A stretch of 61,180 nt of DNA from positions 1 through 61,180 of the forward strand of contig JAAYVD010000141.1 in assembly GCA_012517355.1 (NCBI GenBank). The letters are read 5' to 3'. This DNA comes from Candidatus Rifleibacteriota bacterium (GTDB lineage Bacteria > Muiribacteriota > Ozemobacteria > Ozemobacterales > Ozemobacteraceae). Below the pieces are notes generated by a model, which was given only the letters and a program-made list of their open reading frames with translations, ran no database searches and was not told the origin of the DNA. The position numbers and the translations under genes were made by a program. Positions 7,270 through 15,893 of the stretch are shown here, in pieces (position 1 is the first letter of the stretch; each line of letters begins with the position of its first letter).

Positions 7270-8454
7270 ATGACCGTCCACCAGGGTACCAGGGACATCC
7301 TCCAGAACATCGCCACGACCTATGGCCTGCGCCATCTGGCCGAGGTCATCCGCGACGACGGCTCCATCGTGTGGGGCAAGGACGTCACCCTCTGCCTGAC
7401 CAACATCCTGAAGGCGGTGGAGGCCAAGGGCGACACCAAGACGCTCCTCCGGGAGGCGAAGAACCTGTACAACACCCCGATCTTCGCCGTGAACGCCCCG
7501 AAGGGGGAGTTCCTGATCAAGGCCGATCCCGACCCCGCGCGGGCCGTGGCCGAGATGAAGCGCTACGACTTCTGTTTCCGGCTGAGCCCCTACCACGTCA
7601 TCAACACCTTCCTCACCCTCCTGGTGGCCCAGGTCACCGGCCATGATCCGGCCGCCCTGGTCAAAAAGGGCGAGGAACACCTGGAGGCATTCGTCGCCCA
7701 CTCCCTGAAAGAGAACCCGTCCTGGAACCGGGCCACCTTGACCTCACCGCATCCGCTCCTGATCATCCCCATCGGCGCGGCCGGCTGCGGCAAGTCGACC
7801 TTCTTCCGGGAGCTGGGGAACGTGGTGAACGCCTCGTGCGACAACATCCGCTACCTGCTGTTCAAGGACCTCGGCCCATGCTTCGCGCCGTGGGAGAGCA
7901 CGCTCGCCTGGTGGGTGGTCAACCGGCTGACCGACCTCTACCTCGCCAAGGGCTACAGCGTGTTCTACAACGGGGTCAACACCGATCCCGAATACCGCTC
8001 CCCCATCACCATGGAAAACCCGGACCCGCTCTTCGCCGGCATGCCCTACACCTTCAAGCTGGTCTACTTCGAGCCGCCCGTCAGCCTGTTCGAGGCGGAA
8101 CTGGCCCAGCTCAAGGGCATCAACCTCTGGGCCACGCCCCTGGAAAAGGTCGACCGCACGGGGCTCGGGCCCAACGTGCAGGCCGTCCTCGACCTGATCG
8201 CCCGCAACTTCCAGCGCACCATGGAACGGACCGGCGCCATCCGGGAAGGCAAGGCCAGCCAGGATCCCTTCGACATCCTCTACGCCGTGCCGCCGGCCAT
8301 CGTGAAGCTCTTCGTGGAACAGTCCTTCGCCCGGCCCATTGGCCCCCGCGTGGTCACCGTCCCGCGCCGCGAGATCCCCGACCCGGCCGCCCGCGCCGCC
8401 TTCTACCGGGAATACGCCGCCAAGGCGCTCGCCCCCGCGCCCGCCGCCGGCTGA
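7270..8454 (+). CDS. P-loop kinase-like protein (polynucleotide kinase/zeta-type fold)
   Basis: The product has 394 residues. I chose the ATG at 7270 because GAAAGG stands 7 nt upstream; an in-frame GTG at 7234 is less likely. The N-terminal 160 residues include G-x-x-H-L-A-E-V-I and show no familiar domain. A Walker A motif GAAGCGKST (about 168-176) starts a small P-loop domain of the kind seen in polynucleotide kinases and zeta-like phosphotransferases; HPLLIIPIGAAGCGKSTF is typical. The downstream YSVFYNGVNTDPEYR would be the strand carrying the phosphoacceptor-side residues. The substrate cannot be read from the sequence. It is a single-gene unit convergent with the gene ending at 8499. 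It is not a recognisable antitoxin-paired toxin, since no small partner gene is present. Confidence 0.8.
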   Translation: MTVHQGTRDILQNIATTYGLRHLAEVIRDDGSIVWGKDVTLCLTNILKAVEAKGDTKTLLREAKNLYNTPIFAVNAPKGEFLIKADPDPARAVAEMKRYDFCFRLSPYHVINTFLTLLVAQVTGHDPAALVKKGEEHLEAFVAHSLKENPSWNRATLTSPHPLLIIPIGAAGCGKSTFFRELGNVVNASCDNIRYLLFKDLGPCFAPWESTLAWWVVNRLTDLYLAKGYSVFYNGVNTDPEYRSPITMENPDPLFAGMPYTFKLVYFEPPVSLFEAELAQLKGINLWATPLEKVDRTGLGPNVQAVLDLIARNFQRTMERTGAIREGKASQDPFDILYAVPPAIVKLFVEQSFARPIGPRVVTVPRREIPDPAARAAFYREYAAKALAPAPAAG

Positions 8455-8456
8455 GC

Positions 8457-8490
8457 GGAAGGCCCCGGGGCGGCCCGGCCCCGGGCTTCC
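8457..8490. terminator. GC-rich hairpin between convergent genes
   Basis: GGAAG-CCCCGGGG pairs with CCCCGGG-CTTCC across a GC loop, occupying nearly the whole 44-bp gap between two convergent stop codons. There is no T tract, so it may act as a weak bidirectional terminator or simply block transcription read-through. Confidence 0.45.
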
Positions 8491-8498
8491 GGCCCGCC

Positions 8499-10121
8499 TC
8501 AGGGATAGTCGAGGTGGAACCGGGGGGAGGTGCCGGCGAGGTCGGTGGGACTGACGAAGTTGGTGGCGAGCTTGTCGTCGCCGTTGCCCGGCAGCAGGTT
8601 GGCGAGCGCCTTGCCGACCACCGGCCAGGTCTTGACCTTCTCGCGCTTCTCGGCGAGCCAGTCGGTCATCGACAGGATGGTCTTCGCCCCGTCGGGCAGG
8701 TCCACCTTCCCGCCCTTGTCCATGCCGGTCAGGAAGTCGGCGTAGGTGCCCATGTACTTGTACATCGGGGCGATGATGCTGCCGATCAGCTTGGTGAGCT
8801 TGAACAGGCCGGCCCCGCTCTCCTTCGCCAGCCGGTTGAGGTCGCCGACCAGCGAGGTGACGATCTTCGTCTCGGCCGCCAGCTTGCGTACCGCGCCGAT
8901 GCCCCAGCCGGTCTCGAACTTCCCGGCCTTCTTCTTCTCCTCGAAGGCGGCCTTGGCCGCCAGGAAGCCGGGGAACGCCCGGTTGGTGCGAACCTTCTCG
9001 AGCACCCCGCGCAGCTTCTCGCGCGAGGCGGCGGTGGGGAAGGCGTCGGCGAACACCTCGCACCCGGGGGCGAGGTCGTCGACGATGAAGGTGACGAGCT
9101 TCTTCAGGTCGGGGGGCTTCTGGGACGTGTAGTCGAGCGTGAAGTCGACCACCTTCTGAGCCACGGCGTTGCGGTCCTTCGGCTTCATCCCGTCGATCAC
9201 GGCGTTGAGGGCGACGACCATGCGGTCGCGGCCGGCGTCCTTCACCGGCAGGAAGGTGGTCCAGCTGGCGCCGTCGTGGTAGGCCTTCCAGGCCAGCTCC
9301 GAGCAGTAGAAGGCGCGGTTGGCGTCGTTGTTGGTGAACCCGTAGTCGTATGGCTTGCCCAGCTGCCCGACCAGGTAGGCCACGGCGCCATCGATGCGTT
9401 TCTGCGCCTCGGCCGCCGGCAGCCCGGCGGTGGGCCGCAGCAGGCGCCAGCAGGCCCAGTCGGCCAGGTGCTCGTGCCAGGCCGAGACCCGCACCCGGTT
9501 GCTGGTCGGGTCTTCCTTCGAGCCCGTCAGGCCGACCGCCTCGATGAACACGGCGGGGGGGCCGTCGATGACCGTCACCGCGTGGTGGTACTTGCCGCCG
9601 GTCAGGATGGCGATCATGTCGTTCGTCTGGCCTTCCGCGCTCTTGTGGCCGTTCAGCAGGATGTCGCCCCGCTGCGTCGCCGCGCACAGCTTCACCATGG
9701 CGGCGTCTTTCCGGTAGCGGCGGGCCCACGACAGCATGTGGGGCGGCTCGCCGAACCGGCGCGAGTAGACGGCATTCTTGTAGGGGAACAGGGACTTCGC
9801 CTTGGCCTTGGCCTTGTCGAGGCTGCCTCCCTTTTCCTCCTGGGCCAGCTTGATCGTCGGATACCAGGCGGGCAGCAGCTTCAGCGCCATCAGTTCCCGC
9901 TCTTCGTCGGTGAGCAGCAGGTCGGCGGGGTCGGTGGCGATCACCGTGGCCGCCGACCCGGCGCCCGCCTCCTGGACGCCCGTCACGGGCTCGTCGAACG
10001 CGCCCATGGTCTGGGCGAAGGCGGGGTTCCCCCCCGGGCCCGACAGGGTCGGCAGGGTCGACAGGGTCAGCAGGCCGGCCACGACGACGGCGGCGACGAG
10101 AGCAGGCGGGCGACTTCTCAT
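8499..10121 (-). CDS. secreted YiiX/YebB-like NlpC/P60-superfamily protein
   Basis: The 540-residue protein has an N-terminal signal peptide with a likely cleavage after AFA (about residue 35). A permuted papain-like domain of the YiiX/YebB type follows. The strand RGDILLNG opens it, the likely catalytic His is in KYHHAVTVID (about 178) and the likely catalytic Cys is in RAFYCSELAWKAY (about 272). In this family the order of Cys and His is reversed relative to classical NlpC/P60, as seen here. These proteins are thought to cleave amide, lipid or peptide linkages; the substrate here is unknown. About 250 C-terminal residues are alpha-helical and unrecognised, making the protein much longer than YiiX. 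The start has GAGG 8 nt upstream and a good -10 element at 10186. Confidence 0.8.
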   Translation of the reverse strand: MRSRPPALVAAVVVAGLLTLSTLPTLSGPGGNPAFAQTMGAFDEPVTGVQEAGAGSAATVIATDPADLLLTDEERELMALKLLPAWYPTIKLAQEEKGGSLDKAKAKAKSLFPYKNAVYSRRFGEPPHMLSWARRYRKDAAMVKLCAATQRGDILLNGHKSAEGQTNDMIAILTGGKYHHAVTVIDGPPAVFIEAVGLTGSKEDPTSNRVRVSAWHEHLADWACWRLLRPTAGLPAAEAQKRIDGAVAYLVGQLGKPYDYGFTNNDANRAFYCSELAWKAYHDGASWTTFLPVKDAGRDRMVVALNAVIDGMKPKDRNAVAQKVVDFTLDYTSQKPPDLKKLVTFIVDDLAPGCEVFADAFPTAASREKLRGVLEKVRTNRAFPGFLAAKAAFEEKKKAGKFETGWGIGAVRKLAAETKIVTSLVGDLNRLAKESGAGLFKLTKLIGSIIAPMYKYMGTYADFLTGMDKGGKVDLPDGAKTILSMTDWLAEKREKVKTWPVVGKALANLLPGNGDDKLATNFVSPTDLAGTSPRFHLDYP

Positions 10122-10180
10122 GGAAACGACCTCGGCGTTGACGTTCAGGACATCACCGGAAATCGAACCCGGTTCGTTTC

Positions 10181-10186
10181 ATTATA
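10181..10186 (-). promoter_or_regulatory. TATAAT -10 element for the YiiX-like gene
   Basis: A perfect TATAAT reads leftward about 60 bp before the ATG at 10121, giving a leader of about 53 nt. No convincing -35 is present at 16-18 bp, so it may be weak or activator dependent. A small hairpin GGTCCG/CGGACC lies just upstream at 10199-10216. Confidence 0.5.
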
Positions 10187-10279
10187 CCTCGCCACCCCGG
10201 GTCCGGTTTTCACGGACCTCCACCAACCGCCAGGTCCCGTTTCCAGGCCCCGACAGGCGGGGGGGGCAAACCCCCGTTC

Positions 10280-13200
10280 TCAGCCGGCCGGCGGCCGCGG
10301 GGCGGGGCCCGGCGGTTCGCGCAGGAGGGCGAAGAACGGGGCGGGCGACGGGGGGCGCGGGCCGGGCGCCGACCGCTCGAGGGCGTGCAGGAGACGGTCG
10401 ATGCCCTGCTGCCGCCAGCGGATCTGCGACTCCACGTCGCGCAGCTCGGGATGCCGCTTCTGGAAGGCCAGGGTCACCGGTTCCAGCAACGCCTCGCCTT
10501 CGCGGAAGGACTGGAGCATGCGCAGGATGTCCTCCTGCTCGGGCCGCGGGCGCCGGGCGAAACCCCGCAGCCGGCCGGCCAGGGCCATGACCACCCGCAG
10601 CCGCACCAGCTGCACGTCGCGGAACAGCGCCGGCAGCTTCCCCGGCTCGGTCCGCCATTCCCCGAACAGACCGAACTCGAGGATGCCGGCAAGGTCGGCC
10701 CATCGCTGGGCCCGGGCGAACCGGCCGCCCGCGATCAGGCCCGGCACCTGCTCGGCCACCCGGGTCAGCGGCGCCCCCGGGAACGGCTTCAGCTCGTTGA
10801 CCCCGGGCGACGAATCGTAGTCGATCCGGAACCGCCGCACGCGCAGGCAGAGCCGCGCCAGCCGGTACCAGGTGTCGAGCCGGTCCTCCTCGCCGACGAA
10901 GGGGTTGTCGAGCAGCAAAAAGCCGCGCGACCGCAGCCCCGCCTCGTCGAGGGCCGTCAGCACGTCCTCGATCTGCCGGAACCCGTAGGCCGGGGCCGTC
11001 TCGCCACCGGTGGCGGCCAGCTCGCCCACGTCGGTCTTCAGCAGGTGGATGGACGCTTCGGTGTAGGCGTCGATGCCCATCACCACCTCGTCGATGCCCA
11101 GCCCCCGGTAGGCCGCGACCAGCTCGGCATGCACCGCCGGGGCGCCGGGGGTGCGCCGCAGGAAGGCGCGCAGCCCGTTGTGGCGCACGTGGAACTCGAA
11201 CCAGGGTCGCAGCCCCTCCGCCTCGACCAGCTCCGCCAGCCGGATCACCCGCTGCGGGTCGCGGTTGAAGTAGCTGTCGACCAGGAAGATGTCGAGATAC
11301 TCGCCGGGCCGCAGGAACGAACGCGCCCGCAGGTCGCGCAGGATCTCCACCACCCGTTCCGCCGACAGCGCGGTGAACGGCTGGAACCCGCCCGAGCAGC
11401 AGATGCTGCAGCGGTTCCCGCAGCCGCGACTGGTCAGCAGCAGGAAACTGCCCTTCGCCGGATACAGACGCCGCTCGGCCCGGAAATACGCCCGGAAGAA
11501 CTCGTCGTAAGCGCCGGAATAGATCTGTCGCACCGTCGCCGGGTCGAAGACCAGCCGGTCGAGTCCAGCCGGCGACAGCAGCAGCCGCCGGTCGAGCCGG
11601 CCGACCGCCACCGTGCCGTCGTCCAGCCGCTGCACGACCCCGTCGTAGCGGAAGACGTCGGCGGCGGTGAACGGGGCCGCCGCCAGGTCCTCGAGATACT
11701 GCACCAGCCGCCCCCCCTGCTCGTCGCCGGCCATCAGCAGCCAGGCCTCTTCGCCGCCCGCCGCGCCCGGGTCGATGGCCGGCCCCAGGCCCGTGGCGAT
11801 CAGCTTCACCCCGGCGGGCGGGGCGGCCACGTCGCGCATCGGCAGGGCATAGGGAGGATGGAAATACGAGGCGGCGTCGGCGTTGGCGGTGCGGTAGACC
11901 CAGACCATCGACTGGCTGGCATTGGCCACGCGCAGCCCGTGCCGCCGGAACTCCTCGATGGTGGCCGCCGCCAGCAGCCCCTCCTCGGGTTCGGCCGAGA
12001 TCGAGTTCAACCCCTGGACGTGGCAGGCGCCCGGCAACGCCAGGGTCGCCCGCACCTCCCGCGCCAGGTCTCCGAAGGGAACCTGCTGCAGCGGGCCACC
12101 CCGCAGGGCGACGGCCAGGGTGTCGGGGCGGGGACCGCGTTCGCGCCGCCACCGCCCGGTCACCCGCACCGAGGCGAAGGCATGTTCCGCATCCCAGGCC
12201 AGTTCCCACCAGCCCGGCCGGCCCGCCACCACCGCCCGGCCGCCCGGCGCGTGGACCAGGGGGGGCGCCTCGCCCACCGCGGGGACGGCGACGGGGACGG
12301 CAGGGGCAACGGGGACGGCAGGGGCGACGGGGACGGCGGGGGCCGGGATCGCGGGGGCGGCCGGGACAGAGGGCCCACGCGGTGCGCCGCCGCGGCGTTC
12401 ATGGGTCGCAGGTCGGCGGTTGCCGGGCGCGAAGGGGACCCCTGGCGGAGGTTCGGCCACCTCGATCCTCCCTGGCCCGCCACCCGTGACCGGCAGGCCG
12501 TCCGCCTCCTCCGGGGCCAGTTCCAGGTCGATGCGGCCCCCCGCCGGCACCAGCCGGCCGAGGTCGAACCAGGCGACCGCCGTCCGTGCCCAGCGCACGG
12601 CCTGCGGCAGGCTGAGAGACTGCCCGGGCGCCTGCACCACGATCCGGAAGGCCAGGTCGGCGGCGGTCGGGTTGGGCACCTCGACCAGGTCGGCCTGCTG
12701 CCGCAGGAGCCGCAGGAACCGCCGCGTCACCGAGACCACCCGGGCGATGGCCGCCGGCAGGTTGTCCATGTGGTCGGCGAAGTTGCCGGCGTCGGTCACG
12801 CCGCGGATCACCACCAGCGGCACCCCGGAGGCCGCAGCCAGATCCGCCAGGTGGGCGTCTTCCATCTCGATGATCTCGGCTTCGGGGTGCCGGTCGGTCA
12901 GCCGCCGGCGGTGCTCCGCCGACTCGACGAAGACCGGGCTGGTCAGGGCGGTGACGGCGGCGATCCGCTGTCCGTGGAGGCCGGCGGCCAGCACTTCGGC
13001 CGGGAAGGGGTGGTCCAGGCGGTAGCGGGTCTTGCCGGCCAGCACCTCGCGCACCGTCACCACGGCATCGAGGGGCAGCTCGGGCCGGCAGGTCAGGCAG
13101 GTTCCCGCCACGATCACCAGCGCCGGGCGCACCTGGGCCAGGAACGCGCCGAAGATTCCCCGCAGCAGGTCGGGCTTGTCGCCGAAGGGCAACCGCAACA

Positions 13201-13408
13201 CCCCCACCCGCCGGCCGTCCAGCCAGCCTTCCAGCAGGGGGAACTTCGACCCCGCGATCGGCTGCTGGCCGTCCACCGCCACCAATGCGCGCCAGGCCTC
13301 CGCCTCGCGCCGGTCGAAACAGACGATGTGGACCGGCCGGGAAGGGTCACCGGCCCAGTCGGGAAGAGGCTGGTCGGCCGGGCGCAGAGGCCGCGAGGGG
13401 GAGGTCAC
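10280..13408 (-). CDS. MTA/SAH-nucleosidase domain fused to a radical SAM enzyme
   Basis: The GTG at 13408 overlaps the stop of the preceding gene (GTGA), giving 1042 residues. Residues 1-225 look like a 5'-methylthioadenosine/S-adenosylhomocysteine nucleosidase: they have an early acidic strand (CFDRREAEAW), the ribose-binding EMED (about 182-185) and the catalytic Asp in IRGVTDAG (about 203). A beta-rich region and an Ala-Pro-Val linker (about 340-390) follow, then a region of unknown fold. A radical SAM core begins at SRGCGNRCSICC, whose C-x3-C-x2-C (about 661-669) ligates the iron-sulfur cluster. The C-terminus is helical. Radical SAM enzymes release 5'-deoxyadenosine, which inhibits them and is cleaved by MTA/SAH nucleosidases, so the fusion may clear its own by-product. 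The radical SAM substrate is unknown. Confidence 0.8.
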   Translation of the reverse strand: MTSPSRPLRPADQPLPDWAGDPSRPVHIVCFDRREAEAWRALVAVDGQQPIAGSKFPLLEGWLDGRRVGVLRLPFGDKPDLLRGIFGAFLAQVRPALVIVAGTCLTCRPELPLDAVVTVREVLAGKTRYRLDHPFPAEVLAAGLHGQRIAAVTALTSPVFVESAEHRRRLTDRHPEAEIIEMEDAHLADLAAASGVPLVVIRGVTDAGNFADHMDNLPAAIARVVSVTRRFLRLLRQQADLVEVPNPTAADLAFRIVVQAPGQSLSLPQAVRWARTAVAWFDLGRLVPAGGRIDLELAPEEADGLPVTGGGPGRIEVAEPPPGVPFAPGNRRPATHERRGGAPRGPSVPAAPAIPAPAVPVAPAVPVAPAVPVAVPAVGEAPPLVHAPGGRAVVAGRPGWWELAWDAEHAFASVRVTGRWRRERGPRPDTLAVALRGGPLQQVPFGDLAREVRATLALPGACHVQGLNSISAEPEEGLLAAATIEEFRRHGLRVANASQSMVWVYRTANADAASYFHPPYALPMRDVAAPPAGVKLIATGLGPAIDPGAAGGEEAWLLMAGDEQGGRLVQYLEDLAAAPFTAADVFRYDGVVQRLDDGTVAVGRLDRRLLLSPAGLDRLVFDPATVRQIYSGAYDEFFRAYFRAERRLYPAKGSFLLLTSRGCGNRCSICCSGGFQPFTALSAERVVEILRDLRARSFLRPGEYLDIFLVDSYFNRDPQRVIRLAELVEAEGLRPWFEFHVRHNGLRAFLRRTPGAPAVHAELVAAYRGLGIDEVVMGIDAYTEASIHLLKTDVGELAATGGETAPAYGFRQIEDVLTALDEAGLRSRGFLLLDNPFVGEEDRLDTWYRLARLCLRVRRFRIDYDSSPGVNELKPFPGAPLTRVAEQVPGLIAGGRFARAQRWADLAGILEFGLFGEWRTEPGKLPALFRDVQLVRLRVVMALAGRLRGFARRPRPEQEDILRMLQSFREGEALLEPVTLAFQKRHPELRDVESQIRWRQQGIDRLLHALERSAPGPRPPSPAPFFALLREPPGPAPRPPAG

Positions 13409-14457
13409 CGGTCGGCCGACGGGTCGGGAGGCCGGAACCCGGTGATCCCGAGCCGCTGGCGCAGCTGGTCCAGGGCGGCCCGGCCGGCTGGGTCGGCGAC
13501 CATGCCGGTCAGCAGTGCCGTCAGCGAGGCGGGAGCGAGGTCGGGGTCGTCGGCCCTCGCCACCAGCGGGTCGGGAAGGATGGGGGCGGTGGAGGCCAGG
13601 ATCTGCAGGTCGTCGCGGAAGGCGGCTTCCCAGGCATGGGAGCGGGTCAGCAGGTCGGTGACCGCCCCGGCGTCGGCCCGCCCCGCCAGGATCTCCTCCA
13701 GGCAACGGTCGTGGGTTCCGGCGAATTCCACGCGGCGGAAGGCGCGCAGCGGTTCCAGGCCCGCTCCGAGCAGGAGCCGGTTGGGCAGCAGGAACCCGCT
13801 CTTCGACTGGCGATCGACGTAGGCGAACGACCCGCCGGCCAGGTCGGCCAGGCCGCGGAACCCACGGTCGCGCCGGGCCACCACGATCCCGTGGTAGGCG
13901 CCGCCCTCTCCCTCGATGACCGGCTGCCCGATCGGCACCATGCCCAGGCCGTCCGGCCCCGGCCGCCGCCGCGGCGTGAACCAGCCCAGGTCGATGCGGC
14001 GCTGCCGGATCAGCCGGTCGAGCTCGGCGTAGTTCTGGATGACCACCAGCCGCACCGGCCGGCCGAGCCGCTCCTGCAGCCAGCCCAGCAGCGGGGCCAG
14101 CGCTTCGGCCAGGGCCGCCCGCTCACGAAAGGGGAAGGCCCCGAACCGCACGGGCGCCCGCGCCGCCACCTCCAACCTGACCGCGGGTTCCCCCCCACCG
14201 CCACACCCCGCCACCGCCAGGATCACCGCCAGCGCGGCCAGCACCACGAGCGGCGCCGGCGCGGACGGCACCCAGGCCGGTACCGGCGCGGACGGCAGAC
14301 GTGGGGGGCCCTCTGGCCAGGAGCGCCACCGGCCTTTCACGCCGCCATCCGAGGAGGTGGCCCGGGTGTCCGGCCGCTCGCGTGACGGTCGGGCGGCATC
14401 CGGCCTGGACACCTGGAGAAAGCCCTTCCTCGGGGCCGGCAAAGGGGATGTCGACAT
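13405..14457 (-). CDS. PhnD-like periplasmic substrate-binding lipoprotein
   Basis: The 350-residue product resembles phosphate/phosphonate-type ABC binding proteins: FGAFPFRERAALAEALAPLLGWLQERLG, here split as a short family signature, then WFTP, YHGIVVARRD, and GRADAGAVTDLL. A lipobox (ILAVAGC, about residue 90) follows a hydrophobic stretch. The N-terminus is odd, because the ATG at 14457 puts about 65 Arg/Pro-rich residues before the signal sequence. A GTG at the codon of VKGRWRSW is a plausible later start. No permease or ATPase gene is adjacent; instead the gene is coupled by GTGA to the nucleosidase-radical SAM fusion, so it may act as a solute sensor rather than a transporter component. 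Confidence 0.75.
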   Translation of the reverse strand: MSTSPLPAPRKGFLQVSRPDAARPSRERPDTRATSSDGGVKGRWRSWPEGPPRLPSAPVPAWVPSAPAPLVVLAALAVILAVAGCGGGGEPAVRLEVAARAPVRFGAFPFRERAALAEALAPLLGWLQERLGRPVRLVVIQNYAELDRLIRQRRIDLGWFTPRRRPGPDGLGMVPIGQPVIEGEGGAYHGIVVARRDRGFRGLADLAGGSFAYVDRQSKSGFLLPNRLLLGAGLEPLRAFRRVEFAGTHDRCLEEILAGRADAGAVTDLLTRSHAWEAAFRDDLQILASTAPILPDPLVARADDPDLAPASLTALLTGMVADPAGRAALDQLRQRLGITGFRPPDPSADR

Positions 14458-14728
14458 GCCCCCATTAAACCAGACCCGCCCGTCCCGCGCAACGGGCCCG
14501 CCGACAACGGGCCCGCCGGCCGACCGGCCCAATGGCCGACCGGTCCGATGACTGACCGGTCCGATGGCCGACCGGCCCGATGGCCGGAACCCACTCTTCT
14601 TCGGATTTGGGAGCCCCTCCCGGAAGGTGGCCGGTCATGGGACTGGCGGCCCTTCCCATTCCACACGGAAAGGGTCGGAGGCTGGGTCGGAGGCGCCGCG
14701 GCAGGCCCCCCGCACGAACCGACGGGAG
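14458..14728. other. intergenic region with 16-bp tandem repeat array
   Basis: No gene is seen in these 271 bp. The left half is a repeat array (14521-14584 and degenerate units to its left); the right half is unremarkable GC-rich DNA. The array lies directly upstream of the PhnD-like gene, where its promoter should be. Confidence 0.5.
14521..14584. repeat. four 16-bp tandem units, CGACCGGYCCRATGRC
   Basis: Four consecutive 16-bp units differ only at a few positions. Each carries GACCGG, and the middle units contain the self-complementary GACCGGTC. Looser copies (GGGCCCGCCGGCC, GGGCCCGCCGACAAC) precede them. The helical-phase spacing is close to one and a half turns. Confidence 0.85.
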
Positions 14729-15889
14729 TCAGGGCTTTCTGAGGATGAACGTGTACCTGGTGAGGTCGGTCACCGCGCCACTCTTGTCGGTCACCCGCTC
14801 CTCCGCGAGGAGACCGTGAGGGCCGAAGGTCCGGGTGGTCCGGGCTTCCACCTTGCCGTCCGCCCCGAACCTCGTTTCTTCGACGGGACGCCCCTGGGCG
14901 TCATACCGGTATTCGACCTTCCAGGTCAGACGGTCGTTGGTGAACGCCGCCCGGCTGGTCGTCCGGTCGGCGTCGTCGTAGGTCAGCACCGTCCGGGTGC
15001 GTTCCTCTTCCCCTTCCTTATACCGGGTTTCCTCGGTCAGGCGATTCCTGGCGTCGTAGGCCGAAAGCTTCCATTCCACGCTGCCGTCCATGTCCTGGTC
15101 CCGGAACCCGGTCTGGTTGCCGCGTTCGTCGTAGGTGAACTTCCAGCAGCTGTAGCCGTCAGCCAGCGGATACTGCACCTCGGACAGGTTGCCTGCCGCG
15201 TCGTACACCTTGCGGGCGATGATCCGGACCCGGCCGTCGCCGGACCGGTAGCTGACCTCGGTCTCGCGGCCCTCGGCATCGAAGGTGTAGGTCTTGCGCT
15301 CGTCCTTCTCCACGGAAAACTCCTCGGTCAGGTCGCCGGCGGCGTTGAACGTGAACCGTTTCGTGGTGGTCCGTTTCTCCTCGAGATCGTTTTCCACTGA
15401 CTCTACCACGCGCCCTTCCTGGTCATAGGTTTTCCGGTGTTCCTTCTGGAGGGTCGTCCCCCAATAGAACCGGCTGCCGACCTGCCGCTGATCGGCATAG
15501 GAGTAGGTCCATCGCGACATGATCTTCCCGTCGTCCCGGTAATTCGTCTCCTCCAGCGGGAACCCGTCCGGGTCAAACACCTCCTCTCTCTTGAGACGGG
15601 GCTGTTTGGCGGGCTTTCCGTCGAACTTCGGATACTCGTAGGTCTTGATCCTCTCGATTCCGGCGGTTTTGACGAGGCGGGCCTTTTCCAGTTCCTCGGG
15701 CCGGGGCCCCGGCACCCGTTTGGGCTTGACTTTGCCCGAAACCCGGGCGGCCGGCCCGGTTGCCGACACTCCGCCGGGCTGGCCTCCGCCCCCGCCGCCG
15801 CAACCCACAACGGAAGCCGCCACGCAGAACGCAGCCGCTCCCAGGAGAAGCACCATTTCCATGCCCACGGAACCGGCTTCCTTCATCAT
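14729..15889 (-). CDS. lipoprotein with YD/RHS-like repeats
   Basis: The 386-residue protein has a signal sequence with lipobox SVVGC (about residue 30) and a Gly-rich tether. It then consists of repeated beta units such as YTFDAEGRETEVSYR, KVYDAAGNLSEVQY, FTYDERGNQTGFR and YRYDAQGRPVEETRF, the Y-D-x-x-G-x-x pattern of YD/RHS repeats. No toxin domain follows, so it is probably a surface or periplasmic beta-structure rather than a polymorphic toxin. It starts 4 nt after the stop of the transporter-HEAT gene, and its ribosome-binding GGTGAGG lies in the end of that gene, so the two are coupled. Its function is unknown. Confidence 0.75.
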   Translation of the reverse strand: MMKEAGSVGMEMVLLLGAAAFCVAASVVGCGGGGGGQPGGVSATGPAARVSGKVKPKRVPGPRPEELEKARLVKTAGIERIKTYEYPKFDGKPAKQPRLKREEVFDPDGFPLEETNYRDDGKIMSRWTYSYADQRQVGSRFYWGTTLQKEHRKTYDQEGRVVESVENDLEEKRTTTKRFTFNAAGDLTEEFSVEKDERKTYTFDAEGRETEVSYRSGDGRVRIIARKVYDAAGNLSEVQYPLADGYSCWKFTYDERGNQTGFRDQDMDGSVEWKLSAYDARNRLTEETRYKEGEEERTRTVLTYDDADRTTSRAAFTNDRLTWKVEYRYDAQGRPVEETRFGADGKVEARTTRTFGPHGLLAEERVTDKSGAVTDLTRYTFILRKP

Positions 15890-15893
15890 CGCC

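Noticed and set aside
7270-8454. Toxin of a toxin-antitoxin pair (zeta-like)
   Set aside because: Only the P-loop is suggestive; no short antitoxin gene flanks it and it has a long extra N-terminal domain.
13405-14457. Phosphonate uptake operon
   Set aside because: Only the binding protein is present; no permease, ATPase or C-P lyase gene lies nearby.
14729-15889. Polymorphic (RHS/YD) toxin
   Set aside because: It is short, a lipoprotein, made only of YD-like units with no C-terminal toxin domain or immunity gene.
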